The notes beneath the pieces were generated by a model. It was not told the DNA's origin. It did no database searches and was given only the letters and a program-made list of their open reading frames with translations. 6,013 bases of DNA from assembly GCA_963169175.1 (NCBI GenBank), contig CAUJFK010000030.1, positions 1 to 6,013 on the forward strand, given 5' to 3'. The stretch's first letter is position 1, and every line of letters starts with the position of its first letter. A program made the translations under genes and the position numbers. The stretch is from Acidobacteriota bacterium. Lineage in GTDB: Bacteria > Acidobacteriota > Blastocatellia > Pyrinomonadales > Pyrinomonadaceae. Positions 1-6,013 of this stretch are shown piece by piece.

Positions 1-2082
1 CGCATCGGCTCGGATCAGCGGTTTCGTGTCTTTCGTAAGCCTCATATCGGCCGCTTCGACGTGTACGTCCATCTGTGCCGCCGGGCGTGCCTGTCCCGGA
101 GGCGGATCGGGCGAATAGAGATTTGCGATCACGGACAACGCCGCCCGGCGAATGCGCCAGAACGGATCTTTTTCCGCCGAATTGATCAACGCCGCGACTA
201 TCTCCGGCTTCGATCCATCGTTCGAACGCTTTTCCAGTTCTCCCATCGCCCAACGACGGCCGAGAACGGCCTTGTCGTTGGCCATTTGGTAGAGGAGGTC
301 GTCGGCCGATTTCTCAAACTTCATTTCTTTGAGAATCGTGCTTTCATAATCGAAATTTACAAGCTTCGGCTTTGTTGCCGCGTCAAATGTAAAGATATTC
401 TCGGCTTGCGGCTTCAGCCACACGCGTTCGATGCGGTTGTCTATCTCGACATCGACGTAGCTCTGGAAAAATTCTGTCTGCGGATACGGGTTTGTCAGAT
501 CGATCTTCTGCGTCTGCTTTACGTCCAGGGTCAGCTTCCTGGCCGCCGGATCGTAGCTTTGCGTTATCTCAAATATGGGGTGACCCATTCTGTAAAGCCA
601 TTCGTCAAAGAACCAGTCCATCGATTGTCCCGTGGCCTCTTCTATCGCGATCCGTAGATCTTCAGTCGAAACAGGCTGGTGCGCGTTGCCGGTCAGGTAA
701 TGCTTTAGCGATCTAAAGAACAGTTCATCGCCAAGGTGTTTCCTGAGCATATGCAGCACCGACCCGCCGCCGGGATACGCATAGTTGTCGAACATCGCGT
801 CCTTATCGGCGAAGTATTTGGTCACAACGGGCCGCCGGTTGCCGCTGTTCCATGTTTGAATGACTGTGTTCTGATTGTTTCGGACGTCGCTGTACAGAAA
901 CTCGTCATGGCCTTTCAGCTTCTCGGTCCACATTGCCTGCATATAGGTGGCAAAGCTTTCGTTCAACCATATTTGACCCCAGTCGCGCGTGGTCACATAA
1001 TCACCGAACCATTGATGTGCCAGCTCATGCGATTGAAGCGATTCGCTGTCGTCGTCCAAGAGTTCACGCTCGTCATGGATAATCTCGATGATCTGCGTGG
1101 TGGCCGAGATATTCTCCATTCCACCGCCGAAGTCTTCTACAAACGCCTGCGAATATTTTGGATACGGATATTTCACGCCGGTAATCTCTGAGAAAAACCG
1201 CATGGTCGCCGGGAGATTTTTCGTTGTTGCGGCGACCTCACTGGCTTCGCCGATATACCCGTAGTTGTAAACCGGCACGCCGTCAAAATCCTGCTTTACG
1301 GGCTCGGTCTGGCTGACCACGATCGAGGTAAGGTAATTGGAATACGGTTGGTCCATTTTCCAATGGAACGTGCGGGTGTTATCCGGGTTTTCTTTGGTTT
1401 CGACGAGTGCTCCATTGGAGACGACAAAGAATGGTTTGGCTACTGTCGCCGTCAGATCGGTCGTTCGGAAATCATTTGGCGAATCGTACGACGGGAACCA
1501 GTATCGGTTAAACTCACTTTCGCCTTGCGACCAAATTTGGCGGGGCTTTTTCGGATCGTCAGCGGTCGGCTTGATGAACCTAAGGCCGCGGCCAAAGCCG
1601 CCGATAGCGGTGTCGCCCTCGGCCTTGTTCACATAGTTGGTGCGGTAATCGACCTTTATCTTTATCACTTCGCCCGACCGATAAACGCGGCCGAGGTTTA
1701 CCTGTAAGTTATCGTTGCCGCCCTTGGCGTCGTATACGAATTTCAGCGGCCCGCCGCCTTCGAGTGATACAGAGTTTATGGTCATCATCGCCGCGTCCAG
1801 CGGAATGGTGTCCGTATCCGCAAATGGCGAAAGCGTGATGACCGTGGTGCCGTACGCCTGCTCTTTGTCCCAATCGAATCGCAGATCGATATCGAGGTGT
1901 TTCACGTCGATCTTTCTGCTCCGTATCCAATTGACGGGCGGAAGCTTAGGCTGCTCGTCCTGGCGAAACGCACGCCACTCATCATAGGGCCGGGCCTGCA
2001 CCACAGCCGACGCAGTCAACAACACGATCATCAAACCAGCCAGCAACTGGCCACGAAAATCTTTCCCTCTGGTGTAATTCAT
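1..2082 (-). CDS. Secreted M1-family zinc metallopeptidase (aminopeptidase N-like), 3' end outside window
   Basis: The gene starts at ATG 2080-2082 and stays open for 694 codons to the left edge, so the C-terminus is missing. The N-terminus is a signal peptide: basic Lys/Arg residues, a hydrophobic core (about 12-28) and a V-Q-A site suggesting cleavage after residue 30. A substrate-side motif QGE (186-188) precedes RYWFPSYDSPND. The exopeptidase motif reads GGMEN (320-324; GAMEN in the classical family). The zinc site is HELAH (352-356) with the third ligand Glu375 in WLNE, exactly the HExxH-18-E spacing of M1 enzymes; Tyr436 in YPGG fits the transition-state tyrosine. From about residue 592 the sequence turns helical with HEAT-like character. 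Family knowledge: M1 enzymes remove N-terminal residues from peptides. The signal peptide implies a periplasmic or outer location. A weak AGGA (2094-2097) lies 11 bases before the ATG. Family assignment is firm; exact substrate is unknown. Confidence 0.95.
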   Translation of the reverse strand, partial: MNYTRGKDFRGQLLAGLMIVLLTASAVVQARPYDEWRAFRQDEQPKLPPVNWIRSRKIDVKHLDIDLRFDWDKEQAYGTTVITLSPFADTDTIPLDAAMMTINSVSLEGGGPLKFVYDAKGGNDNLQVNLGRVYRSGEVIKIKVDYRTNYVNKAEGDTAIGGFGRGLRFIKPTADDPKKPRQIWSQGESEFNRYWFPSYDSPNDFRTTDLTATVAKPFFVVSNGALVETKENPDNTRTFHWKMDQPYSNYLTSIVVSQTEPVKQDFDGVPVYNYGYIGEASEVAATTKNLPATMRFFSEITGVKYPYPKYSQAFVEDFGGGMENISATTQIIEIIHDERELLDDDSESLQSHELAHQWFGDYVTTRDWGQIWLNESFATYMQAMWTEKLKGHDEFLYSDVRNNQNTVIQTWNSGNRRPVVTKYFADKDAMFDNYAYPGGGSVLHMLRKHLGDELFFRSLKHYLTGNAHQPVSTEDLRIAIEEATGQSMDWFFDEWLYRMGHPIFEITQSYDPAARKLTLDVKQTQKIDLTNPYPQTEFFQSYVDVEIDNRIERVWLKPQAENIFTFDAATKPKLVNFDYESTILKEMKFEKSADDLLYQMANDKAVLGRRWAMGELEKRSNDGSKPEIVAALINSAEKDPFWRIRRAALSVIANLYSPDPPPGQARPAAQMDVHVEAADMRLTKDTKPLIRADA

Positions 2083-2111
2083 AACGCTTTTATTCCTATC
2101 GATATATGCGA

Positions 2112-2126
2112 CCCAAGACTCTTGGG
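2112..2126. promoter_or_regulatory. Perfect 7+1+7 dyad upstream of the M1 peptidase gene (possible operator)
   Basis: CCCAAGA and TCTTGGG flank a single central base, ending about 30 bases before the peptidase ATG. A one-base loop is too tight for an RNA hairpin, so a dimeric DNA-binding protein is the likelier reader if it has a function. No convincing -35/-10 pair was found around it, although an AT-rich TATAT lies between it and the start. Symmetry is seen directly; the regulatory role is inference. Confidence 0.3.
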
Positions 2127-2473
2127 CCGGATCACAAAATCCTACGCGCGCTGTCTTAGAATAGTTTCAGTGCCGGAAGGATCTTGTTCGCTCGGGTTTC
2201 TGCTTTTGACCGCCAAATTGTACAGGGTGCTATTTCTCAAGTCTGTCTAGAAAACTTAGCGTGTTCAACGCTTTGCTGCACTCGTCGATCGCGCGGGTAT
2301 TGAGGGAAAGGATGAAAAACCATGAGGAAGTGTCGTTAGTCACCAAACCAGATATACAGAAAGCCTGAAACCACATTTTCGCCGCACGCTGTGAGTGCGT
2401 GATCGCCTGGCTGCGAAGTTGTTCTACAACGCCGTCCATTGACCCTGTATGGATGGTACGCAGTTGCAGCGGT

Positions 2474-2501
2474 TGCGAGTGTACCCGGCGGTACACTCGC
2501 A
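2474..2501. repeat. 12-base perfect inverted repeat with 4-base loop
   Basis: The left arm TGCGAGTGTACC (2474-2485) is perfectly complementary to GGTACACTCGCA (2490-2501), with loop CGGC. Two further G-T wobbles are possible outside. It lies about 75 bases beyond the kynU stop in the direction of kynU transcription. Neither side has a T-run, so it is not a standard intrinsic terminator. It could protect the 3' end of the kynU transcript, be part of a dispersed palindromic repeat, or belong to a small RNA. The pairing is directly visible; function is unknown. Confidence 0.75.
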
Positions 2502-2560
2502 GTGCAGGGAACTTTGCAGAGTGTCCTGTGACTTACCGCCTTTGCCAAGCCTTTAGGCAC

Positions 2561-2586
2561 CTTGCGGTGGTTCTGATCACCGCAGG
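2561..2586 (-). other. Hairpin overlapping the kynU stop codon
   Basis: CTTGCGGTG (2561-2569) pairs with CACCGCAGG (2578-2586): seven contiguous Watson-Crick pairs, one G-T wobble and an outer C-G pair, with an 8-base loop. On the minus strand it spans the last kynU codons and the TGA stop. No U-tract follows, so termination by the intrinsic mechanism is doubtful; mRNA 3' protection or chance are alternatives. Confidence 0.35.
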
Positions 2587-3875
2587 CAGTCGCGTAATAT
2601 CTCGACAACGCGATAGACATCTGCAAATGAATTGTAAAGCGGTGCGGGAGCAACACGGATCACATCAGGCTCTCGCCAGTCCACGGCGATTCCGTTCTGT
2701 GTGATCCTGTCAAAAAGGTCCTTGTCGGCATTCTGGACGCGGATAGACAACTGGCAGCCGCGCTGTGCGGGATCGCGCGGAGTGATGACGGAGATGCGCT
2801 GATGATCGACGCGATCGATCAGAAATTCGAGATAGCCTGTCAGTTTTTCAGACTTTTCCCTAAGAGACGGCATTCCCGCAATATCAAAGATCTCGAGGGA
2901 CGCACGCAGGGCCGCTAGCTGCAGGATCGGCGGGTTTGAGATCTGCCAGCCTTCCGCTCCGGCAAGCGGCCGAAATTCCGGCCCCATCATAAACCGCGTG
3001 TCCTTATCGTGCCCCCACCAACCCGCGAATCTAGGCAGATCGAAAGAACGGGCGTGCCGTTCATGAACAAAAATGGCGGAAACGCCGCCCGGCCCGGCGT
3101 TCAGATATTTATAGGAACACCAGGCGGCGAAATCTACGTTCCAATCGTGGAGCTTTAACGCAAGATTGCCTGCGGCATGCGCGCAGTCAAAGCCGACGAC
3201 GCAGCCCTTTCTATGTCCGGCTTCCGCGATCGCCTGCATATCAAACGCCTGCCCGGTGTAATAATTAACACCGCCGAGCAAGATAAGTGCAACGCTGTCG
3301 CCCTCGCGGTCGATGGCCTCGATAATATCTTCCGTGCGGAGAGTTGTCTCGCCTTCGCGCGGCGTGAGTTCGATCAACGCAGTTTCAACAAAACTAAGTT
3401 TGTTGTACATTTTGTGAAAAAGTATCTGCGATTCGACAGCATACTGGTCCGATGGAAACGCTCCCTTTTCTATGATTATCTTGTATCGCTCAGGCATCGG
3501 GCGATAGAACGACACCATCAGCAGGTGCAGGTTTACCGTAAGCGAATTCATCGCGACCGTTTCGATCGGCAATGCGCCGACCACGCGGGCCATTGGCTCG
3601 GTGACGAATTCATGATAGGGAAGCCACGGATGCTTTGCATGCAGATGGCCCTCGACGCCGAGGCGGGCCCAATCATCAAGTTCCTGTTCGATATACGCGC
3701 GAGCTGTTTTCGGCTGCAGCCCGAGTGAGTTGCCGGTGAAATACACAACCTCGCGTCCGGCCTCATCCAGCGGAATGTGGAAGCGTTTGCGAAACGGACG
3801 AAGTGCATCGCCGGCATCAAGCAGTGCGGCAAACTCGGCGGATGTTTCAAACAGATCGGTTTCGTTAAGGGTCAT
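2577..3875 (-). CDS. kynU: Kynureninase (EC 3.7.1.3)
   Basis: Complete gene, 432 residues from ATG 3873-3875. The enzyme is a cytoplasmic PLP-dependent fold-type I hydrolase that splits kynurenine or 3-hydroxykynurenine into anthranilate or 3-hydroxyanthranilate plus alanine. Hallmarks: YFTGNSLGLQP near 45-56; FPSD (140-143), which stacks on and holds the cofactor; FDCAHAAGN with Asp230 and His233 for the PLP ring; WCSYKYLNAGPGG with Lys256 as the Schiff-base lysine; then GWWGH (285-289) and ISNPP (Asn314), matching the Trp and Asn that shape the active site in characterised kynureninases. Length is normal for the family (about 415-465). A TTG two codons upstream (3879-3881) is the only other in-frame start before a TAG; ATG is preferred, though its ribosome site is weak (a GAAG about 12 bases off). 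ACMSD lies 217 bases upstream on the same strand, in the same pathway. No disrupted residue seen. Confidence 0.97.
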   Translation of the reverse strand: MTLNETDLFETSAEFAALLDAGDALRPFRKRFHIPLDEAGREVVYFTGNSLGLQPKTARAYIEQELDDWARLGVEGHLHAKHPWLPYHEFVTEPMARVVGALPIETVAMNSLTVNLHLLMVSFYRPMPERYKIIIEKGAFPSDQYAVESQILFHKMYNKLSFVETALIELTPREGETTLRTEDIIEAIDREGDSVALILLGGVNYYTGQAFDMQAIAEAGHRKGCVVGFDCAHAAGNLALKLHDWNVDFAAWCSYKYLNAGPGGVSAIFVHERHARSFDLPRFAGWWGHDKDTRFMMGPEFRPLAGAEGWQISNPPILQLAALRASLEIFDIAGMPSLREKSEKLTGYLEFLIDRVDHQRISVITPRDPAQRGCQLSIRVQNADKDLFDRITQNGIAVDWREPDVIRVAPAPLYNSFADVYRVVEILRDCLR

Positions 3876-4044
3876 GGGCAATTCTATCTTCTAATTTGGC
3901 GTAGGTGTCAGAGTATGCGGCCGCGTGTGATCACGGGGAAGCTGGTGCAATTCCTCAATTTGTGGCCGCGTCGTGAGTTACTTTCCAACATTCTGTACGC
4001 AGTGTTCCGACAGAAGTTTCGAGGTTTTCTTTTGGCTTATAAAG

Positions 4045-4073
4045 ATCAGCCGGCCGTTCCAACGCCTCCTGAT
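4045..4073 (-). other. Imperfect hairpin just after the ACMSD stop
   Basis: On the minus strand ATCAG pairs with CTGAT, then a 2x2 internal loop, then GGC with GCC closing a 9-base loop. It sits about 20 bases past the ACMSD stop and hides an AGGAGG (4065-4070). It is followed by CTTTAT rather than a real U-run, so at most it is a weak or partial terminator or a processing signal between ACMSD and kynU. Low confidence. Confidence 0.25.
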
Positions 4074-4092
4074 AGGGTTGACCTTGTGCAAA

Positions 4093-5100
4093 TCAAAAAT
4101 GGGCGTTATCAAGATCAAGCCAGTTTAACGCTGAGCCGTTGAACAGCATTTCTTTTATCGAATCGTCGTATTCCATCGATTCGATAAGGCTTCCCGGCTC
4201 GAGCTCGCCGAGCGGGAATGGATAATCGGAGCCGAGCATGACCTGATCCGCTCCGACAAGTTTTATCAGAAAATCGAGCTTTGCGGGTTCGTGTACGAGT
4301 GAATCGAAATACATTTTGCTCAGGTATTTTCGCGGGCTGTGCGGATTATCGACAGCGCAGAGGTCGGGGCGGACGTTGAATCCGTGGTCGATGCGGCCCA
4401 ATGTTGCAGGGAACGATCCGCCGCCGTGGGCGAAACAGATGCGAAGTCCCGGACATTTTTCCAGCGTGCCCGAAAATATCAGCGAGCATATCGCCCGCGA
4501 AGTTTCCGCCGGCATCCCGACCAGCCACGGCAGCCAATATTTCTGCATATCGGCCTGGCCCATCATCTCCCACGGATGGACAAAAACCGCCATACCAAGC
4601 TCTTCGCATGCTTTGAAAACATCAAAGAACTGCGGCTCTCCCAAATTGATCTGGTTGACATTCGTTCCGATCTGGACGCCCGCCATGCCGATCTGTTTAC
4701 AGTGCTCGAGTTCCTTTATCGCAAGCTGCGTGTCCTGCATCGGGACCGTTCCAAGCCCGACAAATCGTGACGGAAATTCGTTAGCCGACTCCGCAATATT
4801 TTCATTCAGAAACTTTGCGATCTCGGCTCCGTCGGACGGCTTTGCCCAATAGCTAAACATTACCGGCACAGTTGATAGGACCTGCACATTCACGCCGAAG
4901 CTGTCACTCTCCTCAATCCTTTTTTCAGCGCTCCAGCAGTTGTCCTCGATCTCGCGAAAAAAATGCCCATCGTCCTTCAGCATCCGAGCGCAACCGGGAC
5001 CGGTGTGTTCGAGTTGGATAAACCCGCCGTATCCAAATCTTCCTTTCCAGTCTGGGATGCTCTTTGGAAGAATGTGCGTGTGAACATCGATCTTTAGCAT
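4093..5100 (-). CDS. ACMSD: 2-amino-3-carboxymuconate-6-semialdehyde decarboxylase (ACMSD, EC 4.1.1.45)
   Basis: Complete gene, 335 residues, ATG 5098-5100 to TGA 4093-4095. It is a cytoplasmic zinc enzyme of the amidohydrolase superfamily that decarboxylates ACMS to 2-aminomuconate semialdehyde, drawing flux away from spontaneous cyclisation to quinolinate. The TIM-barrel metal ligands are all present: His7 and His9 (IDVHTHILPK), His175 (VFVHPW), His225 (CFAHGGG) and Asp292 (GSDYPFPLGELEPG). Other family blocks are RFGYGGFIQL (21-30), Arg49 before NCW (a likely substrate-carboxylate contact), STVPVMFSYWAKP (76-88), KYWLPWLVGMPAET and HGFNVRPDLCA. Similarity to animal ACMSD, recalled from memory, is strong along the whole length, and 336 residues is the human length. 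The Shine-Dalgarno is poor (GGA only three bases from the ATG), and a TAAAAT that could be a -10 lies close to the start, so a short leader is possible. It is followed by kynU on the same strand. 2-Nitrobenzoate degraders call this gene nbaD. Confidence 0.97.
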   Translation of the reverse strand: MLKIDVHTHILPKSIPDWKGRFGYGGFIQLEHTGPGCARMLKDDGHFFREIEDNCWSAEKRIEESDSFGVNVQVLSTVPVMFSYWAKPSDGAEIAKFLNENIAESANEFPSRFVGLGTVPMQDTQLAIKELEHCKQIGMAGVQIGTNVNQINLGEPQFFDVFKACEELGMAVFVHPWEMMGQADMQKYWLPWLVGMPAETSRAICSLIFSGTLEKCPGLRICFAHGGGSFPATLGRIDHGFNVRPDLCAVDNPHSPRKYLSKMYFDSLVHEPAKLDFLIKLVGADQVMLGSDYPFPLGELEPGSLIESMEYDDSIKEMLFNGSALNWLDLDNAHF

Positions 5101-5138
5101 TAATCCATTTTAGCCGAACTTTCCTGGAACTCGAATTG

Positions 5139-5218
5139 GCAGAGAGGCCCGCTCGTCAGCATTGGACTTAACACAGGCGTTGGGTGTTAAGCCCTTGTTA
5201 ACGAGCGGGCCTCTCTGC
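5139..5218. repeat. 80-base nested inverted repeat (18-base outer and 8-base inner perfect arms)
   Basis: Outer arms: GCAGAGAGGCCCGCTCGT (5139-5156) is the exact reverse complement of 5201-5218. Inside, CTTAACAC (5167-5174) pairs exactly with GTGTTAAG (5184-5191) around a 9-base loop; GG/CC at 5164-5165 and 5193-5194 could extend it past one mismatch. Outside, CCTGGA (5123-5128) and TCCAGG (5226-5231) give a looser extension, for an imperfect palindrome of about 109 bases. No T-run follows on either strand. It ends 38 bases before the ACMSD start, so on the minus strand it may be in that mRNA leader. Possible identities are a MITE/REP-like dispersed element or a structured RNA; I cannot name a family. 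No clear target-site duplication is visible. Confidence 0.85.
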
Positions 5219-5269
5219 ACTTGGATCCAGGCCTTTTAATGCTTTCGCCGCCCGGGTCTTTCGCCCTTT

Positions 5270-5296
5270 ACCACGAAAACTACGAAATGAAGGCAC
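5270..5296. repeat. CACGAA-type degenerate intergenic motif
   Basis: ACCACGAAAACTACGAAATG and the following AAGGCAC resemble the imperfect tandem ACCACGAA(A/G)GACACGAA strings that I recall as common between genes in many environmental bacteria. It lies between the nested inverted repeat and the terminator of the BNR-like gene. Two CACGAA/TACGAA units are visible; the link to a dispersed family is from memory and uncertain. Confidence 0.3.
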
Positions 5297-5315
5297 AAAA
5301 AGAACCTGTTAGTTC

Positions 5316-5348
5316 AAAAATGCCAAAAGTCCGGCAAGGCCTTTTTGC
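5316..5348 (-). terminator. Probable intrinsic terminator of the BNR-like gene
   Basis: On the minus strand GCAAAAAGGCC (5348-5338) pairs with GGACTTTTGGC (5332-5322) at 9 of 11 positions, with a TTGCC loop, followed by ATTTTT (5321-5316). The stem begins at the last base of the TAG stop. A second small GAAC/GTTC stem followed by TTTTT lies just beyond (about 5297-5314) and could act as backup. Architecture fits Rho-independent termination; the A-rich stem makes it only moderately stable. Confidence 0.55.
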
Positions 5349-6013
5349 TATTTCTTCTCTTCATGCTCATCGTCTGGATCACCGGGCGGGCGTCCCGTTC
5401 CTCCGCCGGGCGTGGCCGATGGCGGTTGAATATATGGGATCTTTGCCTCAAGCATCATATTGTTCAGCTTGGTCAGATCGACATTTATCAGGTTCTTCAC
5501 CTCTTCTGCCGCCGGCGGGATCTTGCCCGAAAGTATCTCGACCTGTGCGAGCTCCCATTCGGTCGGCGCTGTCGAAGCGCTTTCGATCGCCCCGAGCACC
5601 TGGCCTGCACGCTGATTTAGCGGCGTCGGCAATTCGACAACCGGCGGGCCGGCCTGGCTGATGTTGCTTACAAGCGACGGAGGCGTTCCCCAGTTCACAT
5701 AAGCGGTGTCAACCTTTATCAATAGATCTTCGGCGGCTTTTCGAATGTTTTCCGGAACGCGCGGTGCTCCGGGCCGCTTCCATGCTTCGATCGCATTATT
5801 GAGATTTGTCCGAAGGCTGACGATCTGAGACTGTGCCGTTTGAGCCTGCGTTACGACCGGCTGAAATTTAATAAGTGCAGCCTTTTTCTTAGCTCTGTCT
5901 TCGGCAGAGAACACGATCCTCGGATCGTCGATGACCTTAAAGGTTTTCGAGATCTCTGTACTGCCGTGCTTGATCTTTACGGTATAGTCGCCCGGATCGT
6001 CGCGAAAACCTTG
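5348..6013 (-). CDS. C-terminal part of a probable BNR/VPS10 (sortilin)-type repeat protein, 5' end outside window
   Basis: The frame is open from the right edge for 221 codons to TAG 5348-5350; the start is not in the window. A GTG at 5912-5914 (Val in the phrase DDPRIVFSAED) is an internal codon, since protein-like sequence continues upstream. The first visible 34 residues contain DDPGDYTVKIKHG and FKVIDDPRI, a beta-rich module of the kind that follows the propeller in secreted BNR/VPS10-like proteins of Acidobacteriota and Bacteroidota. Residues about 40-185 are mainly helical, with a conserved-looking LNQRAGQVLGAIESA and IPPAAEEVKNLI. The tail is rich in Pro and Gly, then acidic and lysine-rich (DPDDEHEEKK). 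The propeller repeats, if present, lie beyond the window, so family assignment is recall-based and moderate. Substrate and role are unknown. A terminator follows directly. Confidence 0.6.
   Translation of the reverse strand, partial: QGFRDDPGDYTVKIKHGSTEISKTFKVIDDPRIVFSAEDRAKKKAALIKFQPVVTQAQTAQSQIVSLRTNLNNAIEAWKRPGAPRVPENIRKAAEDLLIKVDTAYVNWGTPPSLVSNISQAGPPVVELPTPLNQRAGQVLGAIESASTAPTEWELAQVEILSGKIPPAAEEVKNLINVDLTKLNNMMLEAKIPYIQPPSATPGGGTGRPPGDPDDEHEEKK

Larger units (their letters stand above)
2083..2576. other. 494-base gap between kynU and the M1 peptidase gene; no convincing gene
   Basis: This gap follows the kynU stop and holds the leader of the peptidase gene. Short minus-strand frames (2230-2496 and one across 2336-2656) are open, but they overlap in different frames; the first would need a GTG inside the arm of a hairpin, the second runs into the kynU 3' end, and neither resembles a family I recognise. 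What it does contain is structure: a 12-base perfect inverted repeat at 2474-2501, a weaker CGCAC/GTGCG repeat near 2380-2400, and the dyad at 2112-2126. It may be a decayed gene, an intergenic repeat or a small RNA locus; the sequence alone does not decide. Confidence 0.5.

Noticed and set aside
61..1707. Long plus-strand open frames (61-657, 736-1191, 1337-1707)
   Set aside because: They are antisense to the M1 peptidase gene, which carries an intact zinc site and signal peptide; the plus-strand translations are low-complexity Arg/His-rich and resemble no family.
2336..2656. Minus-strand frame of 106 codons overlapping the kynU 3' end
   Set aside because: It overlaps kynU by about 80 bases in another frame and shows no family resemblance, whereas kynU is certain there.
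3876..3881. TTG at 3879-3881 as the kynU start
   Set aside because: An ATG two codons downstream is the more usual start and neither has a better ribosome site; the difference is only two residues.
3177..4852. Plus-strand frames 3177-3728, 3777-4142, 4316-4852 and 4339-4770
   Set aside because: Most lie opposite the complete kynU and ACMSD genes, and 3777-4142 covers the spacer between them. No family motifs or ribosome sites support them.
5166..5192. Integron attC-like motifs (ACTTAAC ... GTTAAGC fits RYYYAAC/GTTRRRY)
   Set aside because: The two boxes are only 27 bases end to end, inside rather than at the ends of the larger palindrome, and no integrase or cassette-like genes are present.
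5221..5661. Plus-strand frame of 146 codons (and 5345-5620)
   Set aside because: Antisense to the BNR-like gene and its terminator; the translation lacks recognisable features.
5912..5914. GTG as the start of a separate 188-residue protein
   Set aside because: The same frame continues upstream to the window edge with protein-like, family-consistent sequence, so the GTG is an internal valine codon.
1..6013. CRISPR arrays, tRNA or rRNA genes, transposases
   Set aside because: No regularly spaced direct repeats, no cloverleaf-like or rRNA-like segments and no transposase motifs were seen on either strand.

Overview
All four supported genes lie on the minus strand, so the window reads right to left in the direction of transcription. 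It looks like an ordinary chromosomal stretch of a free-living bacterium of moderate G+C. Two predicted large extracytoplasmic proteins (a secreted M1 metallopeptidase and the C-terminus of what looks like a BNR/VPS10-type propeller protein) flank two kynurenine-pathway enzymes. This mix, with loosely spaced genes and structured repeats between them, would suit an Acidobacteriota (Blastocatellia-like) genome, but that placement is inference; no rRNA or other phylogenetic marker is present.

Layout, right to left: (a) 6013-5348, the last 221 codons of a gene entering from the right edge, probably a BNR/sortilin-like repeat protein, ending in a hairpin plus U-tract. (b) 5347-5101, a 247-base spacer with a striking nested inverted repeat (18-base perfect outer arms, 8-base perfect inner arms) just ahead of the next gene. 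(c) 5100-4093, a complete 335-residue 2-amino-3-carboxymuconate-6-semialdehyde decarboxylase (ACMSD). (d) 4092-3876, a 217-base spacer with small hairpins and an open in-frame tail. (e) 3875-2577, a complete kynureninase (kynU). (f) 2576-2083, a 494-base gap with no convincing gene but several inverted repeats, one a 12-base perfect hairpin. (g) 2082-1, the N-terminal 694 codons of a secreted M1 zinc metallopeptidase running off the left edge.

Kynureninase cleaves kynurenine or 3-hydroxykynurenine to anthranilate or 3-hydroxyanthranilate plus alanine. ACMSD removes the carboxyl group from the ring-opened product of 3-hydroxyanthranilate, diverting carbon from quinolinate and NAD toward aminomuconate and full oxidation. 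Together they point to tryptophan (or 2-nitrobenzoate-like) catabolism. The steps before and between them (tryptophan dioxygenase, kynurenine monooxygenase, 3-hydroxyanthranilate dioxygenase) are not in the window. The peptidase could supply tryptophan from extracellular peptides, but this is speculation from proximity.

I see no clear undescribed multi-gene system. The most notable unexplained signals are the nested inverted repeat upstream of ACMSD and the hairpin-bearing gap between kynU and the peptidase gene.
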